A program made the position numbers and the translations under genes. Shown piece after piece: positions 53,421 to 61,917 of a stretch of 64,000 nt of DNA. The number at the start of each line of letters is the position of its first letter. Position 1 is the first letter of the stretch. The stretch covers positions 37,389 to 101,388 of the forward strand of contig JODX01000023.1 of assembly GCA_000719105.1 (NCBI GenBank), written 5' to 3'. The DNA comes from Streptomyces sclerotialus. GTDB taxonomy: Bacteria; Actinomycetota; Actinomycetes; Streptomycetales; Streptomycetaceae. The notes below the pieces were generated by a model. The model did no database searches and was not told the DNA's origin. It saw nothing but the letters and a program-made list of their open reading frames with translations.

Positions 53421-53464
53421 GAAGGGAGGGGCCGCCGGCCTCGCGGCCGGCGGCCCCTCCCTTC
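53421..53464. terminator. Hairpin terminator after the methyltransferase pair
   Basis: A perfect 20-bp GC-rich stem (53421-53440 with 53445-53464) and loop TCGC, 25 bp beyond the stop of the first O-methyltransferase gene. Confidence 0.8.
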
Positions 53465-53488
53465 GCGGGCGGCTCAGGACACAGCAGG

Positions 53489-54511
53489 TCAACGCCCGCT
53501 GTCCACGGACCGTGCCTCCACGATGCTCAGCACCGACTCCGTGCCGATGACCCGCTCGACGCGGAACCCGGCCTCGGCGAGCAGCGCGGTGTACTCCTCC
53601 TGGGTCCGCTCCTGACCGCCGGCCATGATCAGCATGGCCAGATCGAACGCCTTGCTCGGGTGCGGGGCGTCTCCGGCGGGTATGACCCGCTCGATGAGGA
53701 GCAGCCTGGCGTCGGGGCTCATGGCCGCGCGCACGCCCCGCAGGATCGTGACGACCTCGCTGTCCGTCCAGCCGTGCAGCACCGACTTCATCGTGTAGAG
53801 GTCGCCGCCTGCGGGGAGTTCCCCGAAGACGTCGCCTCCGACGACCTCGCAGCGGTCACTGAGCCCGGCGTCCGCGATCCGGTTGCGCTCCACCACGTGC
53901 GGAAGGTCGAACAGCACCCCGCTCTCCTCGGGGCGGTCGGCGAGCACGGTGGCGAGCAGGGTGCCGTCACCACCACCGATGTCGACGATGCGCCCCGCGC
54001 CCGTGAAGTCGTACGCCTTGACGATGGCGGCCAGCTCCACCCTGCTGTGCTCGTGCATCGCGGTGTCGAAGTCGGCGCCCTCCTGCGGGTGGTCCTTGAG
54101 GTAGTCCCAGACCGGCTGTCCGAACGCCTTGGTGAACGTGCCCTCGCCGGTGCGCAGGGCATGTTCCGCGTACTGGAAGGTGCGCACGGTGAGCCGGCCC
54201 TGCTGGGCCACCGTCGTACGTACCGAGCGCGGATGATCCGAGCGCAGGGCCTCGCCGACATCGGTCAGCGCGAAGCGACCGGTGCCGTCCTGGGTGAACA
54301 CGCCACAGCCGGCGAGCGCCCGCAGCAGCCGGTGCAGGCTCGGCGCATGGGTGCCCGTGGGCTCCGCGAGCTCGGTCGCCGAGCGTGCTCCCTGTGCCAG
54401 GTGGTCGGCGAGCTTCAGCTCCGCCGCCAGGTGCAGGGCACTGGCGTAGATGAAGCCGTCGCCGATCTCCAGCAGCCGAAGGCTGCCGTCCAGATCCGTT
54501 GCGTTACCCAT
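53489..54511 (-). CDS. O-methyltransferase 1 (hydroxyneurosporene/DnrK family)
   Basis: A 340-residue SAM-dependent O-methyltransferase. The N-terminal winged dimerisation domain (residues 15-100) is followed by SAM motif VDIGGGDGTLLATVL and the catalytic His region SVLHGWTDSEVVTIL. The ending EYTALLAEAGFRVERVIGT is typical of the family. It methylates a phenol or sugar hydroxyl. It is the second gene of a two-methyltransferase operon, 65 bp after its partner. The ATG has AAGGAGGGCGAG upstream. Confidence 0.92.
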   Translation of the reverse strand: MGNATDLDGSLRLLEIGDGFIYASALHLAAELKLADHLAQGARSATELAEPTGTHAPSLHRLLRALAGCGVFTQDGTGRFALTDVGEALRSDHPRSVRTTVAQQGRLTVRTFQYAEHALRTGEGTFTKAFGQPVWDYLKDHPQEGADFDTAMHEHSRVELAAIVKAYDFTGAGRIVDIGGGDGTLLATVLADRPEESGVLFDLPHVVERNRIADAGLSDRCEVVGGDVFGELPAGGDLYTMKSVLHGWTDSEVVTILRGVRAAMSPDARLLLIERVIPAGDAPHPSKAFDLAMLIMAGGQERTQEEYTALLAEAGFRVERVIGTESVLSIVEARSVDSGR

Positions 54512-54576
54512 GGGCTTCTCGCCCTCCTTGGTGGTGTCGGAGCGGGGAGTGCGGGAGGACCCCGCGGAGGACGCCG

Positions 54577-55623
54577 TCATCGGCGGGCCACGGCTTCCAC
54601 GAGGCTGTCGGGGCCCGAGCTGTGGATGATCCGGGTCAGTCGCAGACCCGACCGGTCGAGCAGGTCACGGAACTCCGACTCGGTGCGCTGCCGGCCCGTG
54701 GTACCGACGAGCGTCTCCAGGTCGAGGAGCTTGGCGACGGACGGCTCGGGGCCGTCCGGCACGACCGGCTCACCGAGCAGGACCGTGGCGTGCTCGGGCA
54801 TCGCGGCCCGTACGGTGCGCAGGATGTCGACCGCGCGATCGTCCTCCCAGTCGTGGACCACGGCCGTCAGGACGTAGGCGTCGGCGCCCGCGGGGACACC
54901 GTCGAAGAAGGAGCCGCCGACCACCTCGCAGCGGTCGGCGACGCCCGCACCCCGCAGCACGGACGCGGAGCGCTCGACGACGTCGGGCAGGTCGAACAGG
55001 ATGCCGCGCAGTTCGGGGTTCTTGGCCAGGATCCCGGCGAGATAGGCGCCGTTCCCGCCGCCGATGTCGGCGACCGTGCCGAACCGGCTGAAGTCGTACG
55101 CCTCCAGTGTGGCGTAGATGGTGGAGGCCACCGAGGTCATCGCCCCGTCGAAGATCGCGGCCTCCTCGGGATGCGTACGGTAGTACTCGAACTGCGGCTC
55201 ACCGTGGGCGAGGTCGAAGGCGGGCCGGCCGCTCGCCACGCTCTCGTACAGGTGGCTCCAGGCAGCGCGGTGGAAGTGCGAGCCGAAGTGGGTGGCGAGC
55301 CCGCGCAGCGACGGGGAGTGGTCGCTGCGCAGCAGTTCACCCTGTGCCGTCAGGGCGAAGCGGCGGCCGGGCAGTTCGGTCAGCACACCGAAGTCGGCGA
55401 CGACCCGCAGCACCCGGTACAGACTGAGCGTGTGCGCCCCGACCTCGGCGGCGATCTCCTCCACGGGCCGCGGTCCCTCGGCGAGCACGTCCGCCACCCC
55501 GAAGCGCGCCACCACGCTGATGGACTGGGTGACGAACCCCCCCATCAGGAGCGGCATCAGAGCCGCCTCGGGCGGCGCGCCCGCCGGCGTCGGCGTGTCC
55601 AGCTCGCTTGCCCTGTCGGTCAT
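54577..55623 (-). CDS. O-methyltransferase 2 (DnrK family)
   Basis: A 348-residue paralogue of the next methyltransferase, with winged N-terminal domain, SAM motif VADIGGGNGAYLAGIL, and AVVHDWEDDRAVDIL holding the catalytic His. The ATG follows AGGGGACGAGG. It heads a two-gene operon under a SARP-type promoter. The substrate position cannot be assigned by eye. Confidence 0.92.
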   Translation of the reverse strand: MTDRASELDTPTPAGAPPEAALMPLLMGGFVTQSISVVARFGVADVLAEGPRPVEEIAAEVGAHTLSLYRVLRVVADFGVLTELPGRRFALTAQGELLRSDHSPSLRGLATHFGSHFHRAAWSHLYESVASGRPAFDLAHGEPQFEYYRTHPEEAAIFDGAMTSVASTIYATLEAYDFSRFGTVADIGGGNGAYLAGILAKNPELRGILFDLPDVVERSASVLRGAGVADRCEVVGGSFFDGVPAGADAYVLTAVVHDWEDDRAVDILRTVRAAMPEHATVLLGEPVVPDGPEPSVAKLLDLETLVGTTGRQRTESEFRDLLDRSGLRLTRIIHSSGPDSLVEAVARR

Positions 55624-55678
55624 CGCCTCGTCCCCTTCGCTGCCATGTGCCGGCACCGGCCTTCCTCTGTCGTGGAGC

Positions 55679-55710
55679 ACCCTGCAGCACCGGCCTCAAC
55701 CGCCGGTCGA
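55679..55710 (-). promoter_or_regulatory. SARP-type operator/promoter of the methyltransferase operon
   Basis: Minus strand: TCGACCG, four bases, TTGAGGC, eight bases, CAGGGT, 56 bp before the ATG. Confidence 0.7.
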
Positions 55711-55725
55711 GGAGCGGTGCAGTGC

Positions 55726-56712
55726 TCACCCGCCGTCCGCGGCGCACCGCCGAATCTCGTCGAGCAGCCGGATCTGCTCGCGCACCGGGTCCGAGGGAGC
55801 CGCCCCCGAGCGCACCGCGGCGCAGAACCTCCGGACCGTGCCCGCCACCTGATCGTCCGCAGCCGTCACGATCTGCCGACTGCCGGTCGTGTCCTGCAGC
55901 CGGATGTGCGGCACATGGTCGGCGGGCGGGGTAAAGGCACGGTCGACCGTGATGCGCCCGATGCTGCCGCACAGTTCGTAGTCGTTCCGATAGGCGTGCT
56001 CGAGGCCGAACGACAGCTGGACACTCACCCCGCCGGAGGTGCGCAGCAGTGCGGCGCCCGATGTGTCCACCTCGTGTCCCCGGCCGCGGGTCAGGCTCGC
56101 CCCGACGACCCGCAGGCCGGGCCCGAGGAAGTGAACGGCCGCCCTGACCGGGTAGACGCCGGTGTCGTACAACGCGCCGCCGCCCAGGTCGGCCCGGTAG
56201 CGGATGTCGTCACGCGGCAGCGCCGGCACGGCGAACGCGGCATGGAAGGAGCGCAGTTCGCCGATGGCTCCGTCGTCGAGGAGCCGGCGTACGAGGGCGT
56301 GCTGGCCGTGCGCGGTGAACATCACGTTCTCCATCAGGGCGAGCCCTCTGTCGGCCGCGAGCCTGAACAGGCGGTCCACCTCGTAGGGGTCCTGGGCCAG
56401 CGGCTTCTCGGCGAGTACGTGCTTGCCGGCCCGTAGCGCCGCCTCCGCCCAGGGCGCGTGCAGGGCCGCCGGCAGCGGGATGTAGACCGCGTCGACATCC
56501 CGGGCGGACAGCAGTTCGGCATATCCGTGCACACCGCGGCAACCGTGCGCACGACCGATCGCGTCGGCCGCGGCGGCGTCACGGCTGGCCACCGCCACCA
56601 GACGGGCGCTCGGTGTGACGGCGAAGGCGGGCAGCATCCGGCGTACCGCGATGTCGGCGCGGGCTCCGATGACCCCGATGCGGACGGGGCCCTGCGACGG
56701 TCGGACGACCAC
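55726..56712 (-). CDS. NDP-hexose 3-ketoreductase (Gfo/Idh/MocA family)
   Basis: A 328-residue oxidoreductase. The nucleotide motif is IGVIGARADIAVRRMLPAF, followed by the Gfo/Idh block AGKHVLAEKPLAQDPYEVDR. The second domain contains GGGALYDTGVYPVRAA. Such enzymes reduce the 3-keto intermediate left by the 2,3-dehydratase (the TylC1/KijD10 step). With the genes at 41-49 kb this gives a nearly full 2,6-dideoxysugar route. The GTG start follows GAAGGAGCC. Confidence 0.9.
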   Translation of the reverse strand: MVVRPSQGPVRIGVIGARADIAVRRMLPAFAVTPSARLVAVASRDAAAADAIGRAHGCRGVHGYAELLSARDVDAVYIPLPAALHAPWAEAALRAGKHVLAEKPLAQDPYEVDRLFRLAADRGLALMENVMFTAHGQHALVRRLLDDGAIGELRSFHAAFAVPALPRDDIRYRADLGGGALYDTGVYPVRAAVHFLGPGLRVVGASLTRGRGHEVDTSGAALLRTSGGVSVQLSFGLEHAYRNDYELCGSIGRITVDRAFTPPADHVPHIRLQDTTGSRQIVTAADDQVAGTVRRFCAAVRSGAAPSDPVREQIRLLDEIRRCAADGG

Positions 56713-56814
56713 GGAGGCTCCTTCACGGTTGGGCGGCGGCCGGGTCGGCCGACCGCCGCGGACGAGGGGTGGGGGTTCCGGGAACAGTTGTCTCCCCTCG
56801 CGGAAGACCGCGGC

Positions 56815-56846
56815 TCGAGCGTGTGTCGAGCCCGGGGCCCGATGGT
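56815..56846 (+). promoter_or_regulatory. SARP-type operator/promoter of the calycin-like/methyltransferase 3 operon
   Basis: Plus strand: TCGAGCG, four bases, TCGAGCC, eight bases, GATGGT, 38 bp before the ATG. Strong heptamers. Confidence 0.8.
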
Positions 56847-56883
56847 GGCCGGGCCTGCGCGGCACACGGAGTGAGGAGAAGAG

Positions 56884-57264
56884 ATGAGTCGGACGGCGAC
56901 CGATCCCGGGACTGTGACGCAGTCACCGGTCGGCACCTGGCGGGAGGAACTGTTCCTGTCCCGGGGCACCTATGCCAGCACCCTGCGCTTCACCGAGAAC
57001 GGCCGGGCGCTGCTGCTGCGCGGACCGCGTCCCGGCTGCGTGGGAGCGGGCAGTTGGAGCGCGACCGGCGAGAACCGGTTCACCTTCCGGATCGCCGAGC
57101 TCGTCTTCGAGCAGGACGGCACATACACCGGGTGGGTGGACATCGAGCAGCACGTCACTCTGGACGGTGACGTCTTCACCAGCTCCGGCACGTCACACGT
57201 CTACGACGCCGAGGACCGGCTGCTCGACCAGGCCGAGGTCAGGGCTCGCGGCACCCGCGACTGA
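56884..57264 (+). CDS. Calycin/lipocalin-like small protein
   Basis: A 126-residue beta-rich protein with the pattern GTWREELFLSRGTYASTLRF, GAGSWSATGENRFTFRI and GTYTGWVDIEQHVTLDG, suggesting a lipocalin-like barrel. No catalytic motif is evident. It lies 67 bp before O-methyltransferase 3 and shares its SARP-type promoter, so it belongs to the pathway. It might bind or cyclise an intermediate. The fold is inferred from strand pattern only. Confidence 0.7.
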   Translation: MSRTATDPGTVTQSPVGTWREELFLSRGTYASTLRFTENGRALLLRGPRPGCVGAGSWSATGENRFTFRIAELVFEQDGTYTGWVDIEQHVTLDGDVFTSSGTSHVYDAEDRLLDQAEVRARGTRD

Positions 57265-57331
57265 ACCACCGCCCCTCCCCGCACGGATCCGCCGACGGGC
57301 TCGTTCCCACCCCTCAACACAGGAGGCACAG

Positions 57332-58354
57332 ATGACTTCCGCTCCGCCCGACGTGAACGAACTGAGCGCGACGCTCTCGGAGCACATGAACGGCTTTCTC
57401 TACACGGCCTCGCTCTACGCGGTGACGCGCTTCGGCGTCGCCGAGCATCTCGTCGACGGCCCGCGCACCCCGGCGGAGCTGGCTGAGCTGACCGATGTCA
57501 GTGGCCCCCATCTGCACCGCATCCTGCGCTACCTGGCCACGCGGGATGTGTTCCGCGAGGACGAGCAGGGCCGCTTCCATCTGACGCCGCTGGCGAACCT
57601 GCTGCGTCCCGGCGTGCCCGCCTCACTGCACGACAGCTTCCTGATGCTCGGCAACGAGGAGCTGTACTGGAAGCCCATGGGCAAGTTGTACGAGACCGTG
57701 CGCACCGGTCACACGGTCTTCGACGACATGTACGGCGCACAGTTCTTCCCGTACCTGCAGACGGTCCCGGAGCTGTCGACCCTGTTCAACGCGGGGACGG
57801 CGGGCTTCTCACGGCAGTGGATCGACCAGATCGCCTCGAGCTACGAGTTCCCGGCGGGCGCGCGTGTCGTCGACATCGGCGGTGGCCGGGGCGACCTGCT
57901 GCGCGGGGTGCTCGCAGCCCACCCCGCCATCACCGGAACGCTCTACGACCAGGAGTCCGTACTCGCCGAACACCGTCTGGACGTGCCGGAGCTGGCGGGC
58001 CGGTGGAGCGTCGAGGCGGGCGACTTCTTCGAGCGGGTCCCGGCCGACTACGACTACTACCTCCTGAAGTCGGTCCTGCACGACTGGAGCGACGACGACT
58101 GCCTGCGCATCCTGAAGTCCGTACGGCAAGGGATGCGCGAGGACAGCCGTCTGCTGGTCGTCGACCCGGTCATCCCGCGGGGCAACGAACCGCACGCCAG
58201 CAAGACCATCGACGCGATGATGATGGTCATCCACGACGGCAAGGAGCGTACTCAGGAAGAGTTCGAGGACATCCTCGGCACGGCCGGCTTCAGGGTGCAC
58301 CGGACGCTGCCCACGCCCGGTCTGATGTCCATCGTCGAGGCCACGGTTGCCTGA
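57332..58354 (+). CDS. O-methyltransferase 3 (DnrK family)
   Basis: A 340-residue SAM-dependent methyltransferase. SAM motif VVDIGGGRGDLLRGVL, catalytic His in SVLHDWSDDDCLRIL, and the family ending EFEDILGTAGFRVHRT are visible. The ATG has an AGGAGG ribosome site at good distance. It is more distant from methyltransferases 1 and 2 than they are from each other. Three such enzymes imply several O-methyl groups on the product. Confidence 0.92.
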   Translation: MTSAPPDVNELSATLSEHMNGFLYTASLYAVTRFGVAEHLVDGPRTPAELAELTDVSGPHLHRILRYLATRDVFREDEQGRFHLTPLANLLRPGVPASLHDSFLMLGNEELYWKPMGKLYETVRTGHTVFDDMYGAQFFPYLQTVPELSTLFNAGTAGFSRQWIDQIASSYEFPAGARVVDIGGGRGDLLRGVLAAHPAITGTLYDQESVLAEHRLDVPELAGRWSVEAGDFFERVPADYDYYLLKSVLHDWSDDDCLRILKSVRQGMREDSRLLVVDPVIPRGNEPHASKTIDAMMMVIHDGKERTQEEFEDILGTAGFRVHRTLPTPGLMSIVEATVA

Positions 58355-58411
58355 CCCTCTTTCGCCCTGCCCTCGGTCCGGGTGCCACGGGGCGGGGCGA
58401 AGGAGCCCCGC

Positions 58412-58909
58412 TCAGCCCTGCCCCGTCTCCTGGGGGAAGAACTCGGCGTTCTGCACGTACTCCATGCGCGCGGTGAACTCCGGGTCGGCGAAGCGCCGTC
58501 GCAACTCCTCGGGGGAGACGTCCTCGACGTGCGTCTGGATCCACCACAGATTGCCCAGTGGGTCACGCACCCGGCCGACCCGGTCACCGAAGGCCAGGTG
58601 GGTCACCTCCGTCACCGGCGTGGCTCCGGCCTCGATCGCCTGCCGGTACCCGGCGTCGGCGTCCTCGACGAACAGGCGCAGGTACGCGGGGGTACTCGGC
58701 CAGTCCGGGGAGTGCCGGTCGAACATCATGACCACCGCGTTCCCGATCCGCACCTCGGCGTGCTCGACGCGTCCACCAGGACCGACCATGCGCCCGAGTT
58801 CCTCGGCCTGGAAAGCCCTTTTGAGGAAGTCGATGAGAGCGGCGGTGTCGGCCGAGATGATCCAGGGTGTGACCGCGGTGTACCCCTCGGGGATCGCTGC
58901 GACGGCCAT
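58412..58909 (-). CDS. VOC-family (PhnB-like) protein
   Basis: A 165-residue protein of the glyoxalase/vicinal-oxygen-chelate superfamily, with two beta-alpha-beta-beta-beta modules. The block VTEVTHLAFGDRVGRVRDPL and NLWWIQTHVEDV is the PhnB-type signature. Such proteins act as metal-dependent enzymes or bind and sequester drugs. The ATG follows AAGGAGGAACAG. No SARP-type site was found before it, so a link to the cluster is unsure. Confidence 0.82.
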   Translation of the reverse strand: MAVAAIPEGYTAVTPWIISADTAALIDFLKRAFQAEELGRMVGPGGRVEHAEVRIGNAVVMMFDRHSPDWPSTPAYLRLFVEDADAGYRQAIEAGATPVTEVTHLAFGDRVGRVRDPLGNLWWIQTHVEDVSPEELRRRFADPEFTARMEYVQNAEFFPQETGQG

Positions 58910-59138
58910 GCTGTTCCTCCTTGCGTACGGCGTGCCCGGCAGGCGTCCTCACGCTAGGCGACATGCGGCAGTCGCTGACCTGTCTCCGCGGCGAAGTGCC
59001 GAAACCACGCTCGACGCCCTGTGTGCCCCTGTCGCCCGTCCGAGCCGCTCCGCGGGCTTGACCTCGGTCCCATCGGTCCTCCAGTGGCCCCCCATAGCGT
59101 GCGGGCATCACCGGAAACCTGGCCTGAAGGGGCACACC

Positions 59139-60362
59139 ATGAGCGAAGAGGACGTCATCGACCTGGCAGCGCTCGGCGAGGACTTCGCGCGCGACCCGCA
59201 TCCCGTCTACGCCGAACTGCGGGCCCGGGGACCGGTGCACCGGGTACTGCTTCCGGAGGGGTTCACGGCCTGGCTCGTGGTCGGCTACGAGGCCGCCCGC
59301 ACGGCCCTCGCCCATCCGCATCTGTCCAACGACATGCGCAACGCCAAGGACGCGGACCTCACCGACCTGGTCGCCGACGCCCCGAACATGCTGATGTCCG
59401 ACCCGCCCCGGCACACCCGGCTGCGCAAACTGGTGGTGCGCGAGTTCACGCCGCGGCGCATTCGGGCCCTCGAGGGCCGCGTCGAGCAGATCACGAACGA
59501 GCTGATCGACGCGATGCTGGCCCGCCCCGACGGCCTCGTCGACCTCGTCACGGACTTCGCCTATCCGCTGCCCGCGTCGGTGATCTGTGAACTGCTCGGA
59601 GTGCCCTTCGACGACCGCGAGAAGTTCCACGCCTGGTCCACGGAGATCACCAAGCGGCTCGGTGACGGCGGCGCCGAGGCGGCCATGGGCGAACTGATGG
59701 GGTATCTGACCGCTCTCCTGGAGGACAAGCGCAGTCGGCCCGGCGATGATCTGCTCAGCGCGCTCGTACGCACCAGTGGCGAGGACCAGGACACGCTGTC
59801 CACCGAGGAACTCGTCGGCATGGCCGTCCTGCTGCTCGTCGCCGGACAGGAGACCACCACGGGACTGATCGCCAACGGCGTCCTCGCACTGCTCCGGCAC
59901 CCGGACCAGCTCGCGGACCTGCGAGCCGACTTCTCTCTTCTGGACGGCGCCGTCGAGGAGATGTTGCGGTACAGCGGACCGACCGGTACCTCGCTGCACC
60001 GCTTCACCACCGCGCCGGTGGACCTCGACGGCGTGGTCGTGCCGGGGGGCGGCGAACTGGTGCTGATCGGCAACACGCCGGCCAACCAGGACCCTGCGCG
60101 GTTCCCCGACGCGGCCCGTTTCGACATCCGCCGCGACGCGAGCGGCCACCTCGCCTTCGGCCACGGCATCCACGCATGCTTCGGCGCCCCCCTGGCCCGT
60201 CTCGAGGCCAAGGCCGCCGTGCGAGCACTCCTGGAGCGCTGCCCCGGTCTGGCACTCGCCGTCGACGCGGACGCGCTGCTGTGGCATCCGAGCGTCATGA
60301 TGCGCGGACTGACGTCGCTGCCGGTGCGGGTACGCGCCGCGTCCGTCGCCTCTGCCCTCTGA
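59139..60362 (+). CDS. Cytochrome P450 (first)
   Basis: A 407-residue bacterial class I P450. The I-helix oxygen motif is VAGQETTTG, ExxR is in EEMLRYSG, and the haem Cys is in FGHGIHACFG. It needs external ferredoxin and reductase, not encoded here. It probably hydroxylates or epoxidises the polyketide. A weak SARP-like site (TCCAGTG at 59080-59086, then TAGCGT at 59095) lies upstream, but its second heptamer is poor. Confidence 0.93.
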   Translation: MSEEDVIDLAALGEDFARDPHPVYAELRARGPVHRVLLPEGFTAWLVVGYEAARTALAHPHLSNDMRNAKDADLTDLVADAPNMLMSDPPRHTRLRKLVVREFTPRRIRALEGRVEQITNELIDAMLARPDGLVDLVTDFAYPLPASVICELLGVPFDDREKFHAWSTEITKRLGDGGAEAAMGELMGYLTALLEDKRSRPGDDLLSALVRTSGEDQDTLSTEELVGMAVLLLVAGQETTTGLIANGVLALLRHPDQLADLRADFSLLDGAVEEMLRYSGPTGTSLHRFTTAPVDLDGVVVPGGGELVLIGNTPANQDPARFPDAARFDIRRDASGHLAFGHGIHACFGAPLARLEAKAAVRALLERCPGLALAVDADALLWHPSVMMRGLTSLPVRVRAASVASAL

Positions 60363-60369
60363 TCACGCA

Positions 60370-60424
60370 CGACGGTGCCCGGGTTCCGCTCCGCCTGCCG
60401 CGGAGCGGAACCCGGGCACCGTCG
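60370..60424. terminator. Bidirectional hairpin between the two P450 genes
   Basis: A perfect 24-bp stem (60370-60393 with 60401-60424) and a seven-base loop, between convergent P450 genes. It is the longest hairpin seen in the window. Confidence 0.85.
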
Positions 60425-60430
60425 TCGCTC

Positions 60431-61684
60431 TCAGAAACGTACGGGCAGCTGCTCGAGGCTGCGCAGGAACAGCGTCGGCGGACGCCACACCAGGTCGGCG
60501 GGATCGACGGCGAGTGCCAGGCCGGGGCAGCGCTCCAGGAGTGTCCGCAGGGCGATACCCGCCTCCAGTTTGGCCAGCGGGGCGCCGATGCAGGCGTGGA
60601 TACCGTGGCCGAACCCGATGTGGCCGCGGGTCTCGCGCGGGTCGCGCAGGATGTCGAAGCGCTCGGGGTCGGTGAACCTCTCCGGGTCGCGGGACGCCGA
60701 TGCGAGGCCGGCCATCACCACTTCCCCGGCCGGTATCTCGGTGTCGCCGATGACGACGGGCTCGGTGGTGTAGCGGAAGGCGGAGACCTCCACCGGTCCC
60801 TCATAGCGCATCGTCTCCTCGACGGCGGCGTCGAGCAGTGACCAGTCGGCGCGCAGCGCGGCGAGCTGGTCCGGGTGCCGGAGCAGTGCGAGGACGGCGC
60901 TGGCGATCAGGTTGTTCGTCGTCTCATGCCCGGCGACGAGCAGCAGGAAGGCCATGCCGAAGAGTTCATCGTCGGAGAGCCGGTCCCCGGACTCGTCGGA
61001 GGTGCGCACCAGATCGCTCAGCAGGTCCGTGCCGTCACCACCGCGCTTGCCCGCGATGAGGGCCCCCAGATAACCGGCCATGGCCTCTCCCGCGGCCTGG
61101 CCCGCCTCCGGGTTCGGCGGCGCGGACATCTCACTCGACCAGCGGTGGAAGTCCTCGCGGTCCTGCTCCGGTACACCGAAGAGCTCACAGATCACCGCGA
61201 GCGGCAGCCTCAGACTGAAGGCGTCGACCAGATCCGCCGACCCCAACCGTACGATCCTGTCCAGGAGTTCGTCGGTGATCTGCTGTATGCGGGACCGCAG
61301 CGCCTCGATACGGCGTGGCGTGAACTCCTTGGAGACCAGCTTGCGCAGCCGGGTGTGGTCGGGCGGATCGGCCTGCAGCATGTTGGTGCCGATGGCACTG
61401 CGGCCCATGTCCGGCCAAGCCGTCATGTACCGCTGGTCCGTGCTGAACCTCGGGTCCTTCAGCGCGGCACGTGCCTCGCTCGGCCCCACGATCAGCCAGC
61501 CGACTCTGCCGTCCATCACGCGGGCGCGGTGCACCGGGCCGAGGGCGCGCAGCTTCGCGAAGTACGGATAGGGGTTGGCGGTGAACTCCGGGTCCGTTCC
61601 GGTCAGATCGGCGATGAATCCCGCGGGGGCGGCCTCGCCCGACAGGCCTGCCCCCGGCAGCGTCCCTGCTTCGGTTGTCGTCAT
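60431..61684 (-). CDS. Cytochrome P450 (second)
   Basis: A 417-residue P450 with I-helix VAGHETTNN, ExxR in EETMRYEG and haem Cys in FGHGIHACIG. It resembles the first P450 and tailoring P450s of macrolide and aromatic polyketide clusters. No ribosome site precedes the ATG, and a -10-like TACCTT ends 6 bp before it, so the mRNA is probably leaderless. It is divergent from the glycosyltransferase gene. Confidence 0.93.
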   Translation of the reverse strand: MTTTEAGTLPGAGLSGEAAPAGFIADLTGTDPEFTANPYPYFAKLRALGPVHRARVMDGRVGWLIVGPSEARAALKDPRFSTDQRYMTAWPDMGRSAIGTNMLQADPPDHTRLRKLVSKEFTPRRIEALRSRIQQITDELLDRIVRLGSADLVDAFSLRLPLAVICELFGVPEQDREDFHRWSSEMSAPPNPEAGQAAGEAMAGYLGALIAGKRGGDGTDLLSDLVRTSDESGDRLSDDELFGMAFLLLVAGHETTNNLIASAVLALLRHPDQLAALRADWSLLDAAVEETMRYEGPVEVSAFRYTTEPVVIGDTEIPAGEVVMAGLASASRDPERFTDPERFDILRDPRETRGHIGFGHGIHACIGAPLAKLEAGIALRTLLERCPGLALAVDPADLVWRPPTLFLRSLEQLPVRF

Positions 61685-61690
61685 GGCCGG

Positions 61691-61722
61691 AAGGTAGGGG
61701 GCGGCGCTCGACTGCCGCTCAG
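61691..61722 (-). promoter_or_regulatory. SARP-type operator/promoter of the second P450
   Basis: Minus strand: CTGAGCG, four bases, TCGAGCG, eight bases, TACCTT, then six bases to the ATG. It has the same leaderless layout as the carboxylase gene. Confidence 0.75.
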
Positions 61723-61762
61723 GAACGGCTCTTGCCCGGGGGGCCGCCCGCGGGACGTGCCC

Positions 61763-61794
61763 TCGAGCCGCCCTCGACCCACGCGTGTGACCCT
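61763..61794 (+). promoter_or_regulatory. SARP-type operator/promoter of the glycosyltransferase
   Basis: Plus strand: TCGAGCC, four bases, TCGACCC, eight bases, GACCCT. It lies in the divergent gap, 41 bp from the P450 site. Confidence 0.75.
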
Positions 61795-61917
61795 GCCGCC
61801 TCGTCATCGTGCCGGTCACCGGCCTGCGGCGCGTCCGGCGTCGTTCTCCGGTCTTCCGCCTGCCCAAGGCCCGTGGCGGACCGTCGGTCACAGCCTCGGG
61901 GCCACAGAGGAGCATCC

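Noticed and set aside
59058..59100. A SARP-type site before the first P450
   Set aside because: TCCAGTG and TAGCGT have the right gap, but the second heptamer (CCCATCG) matches poorly. Noted in the P450 entry, not called.
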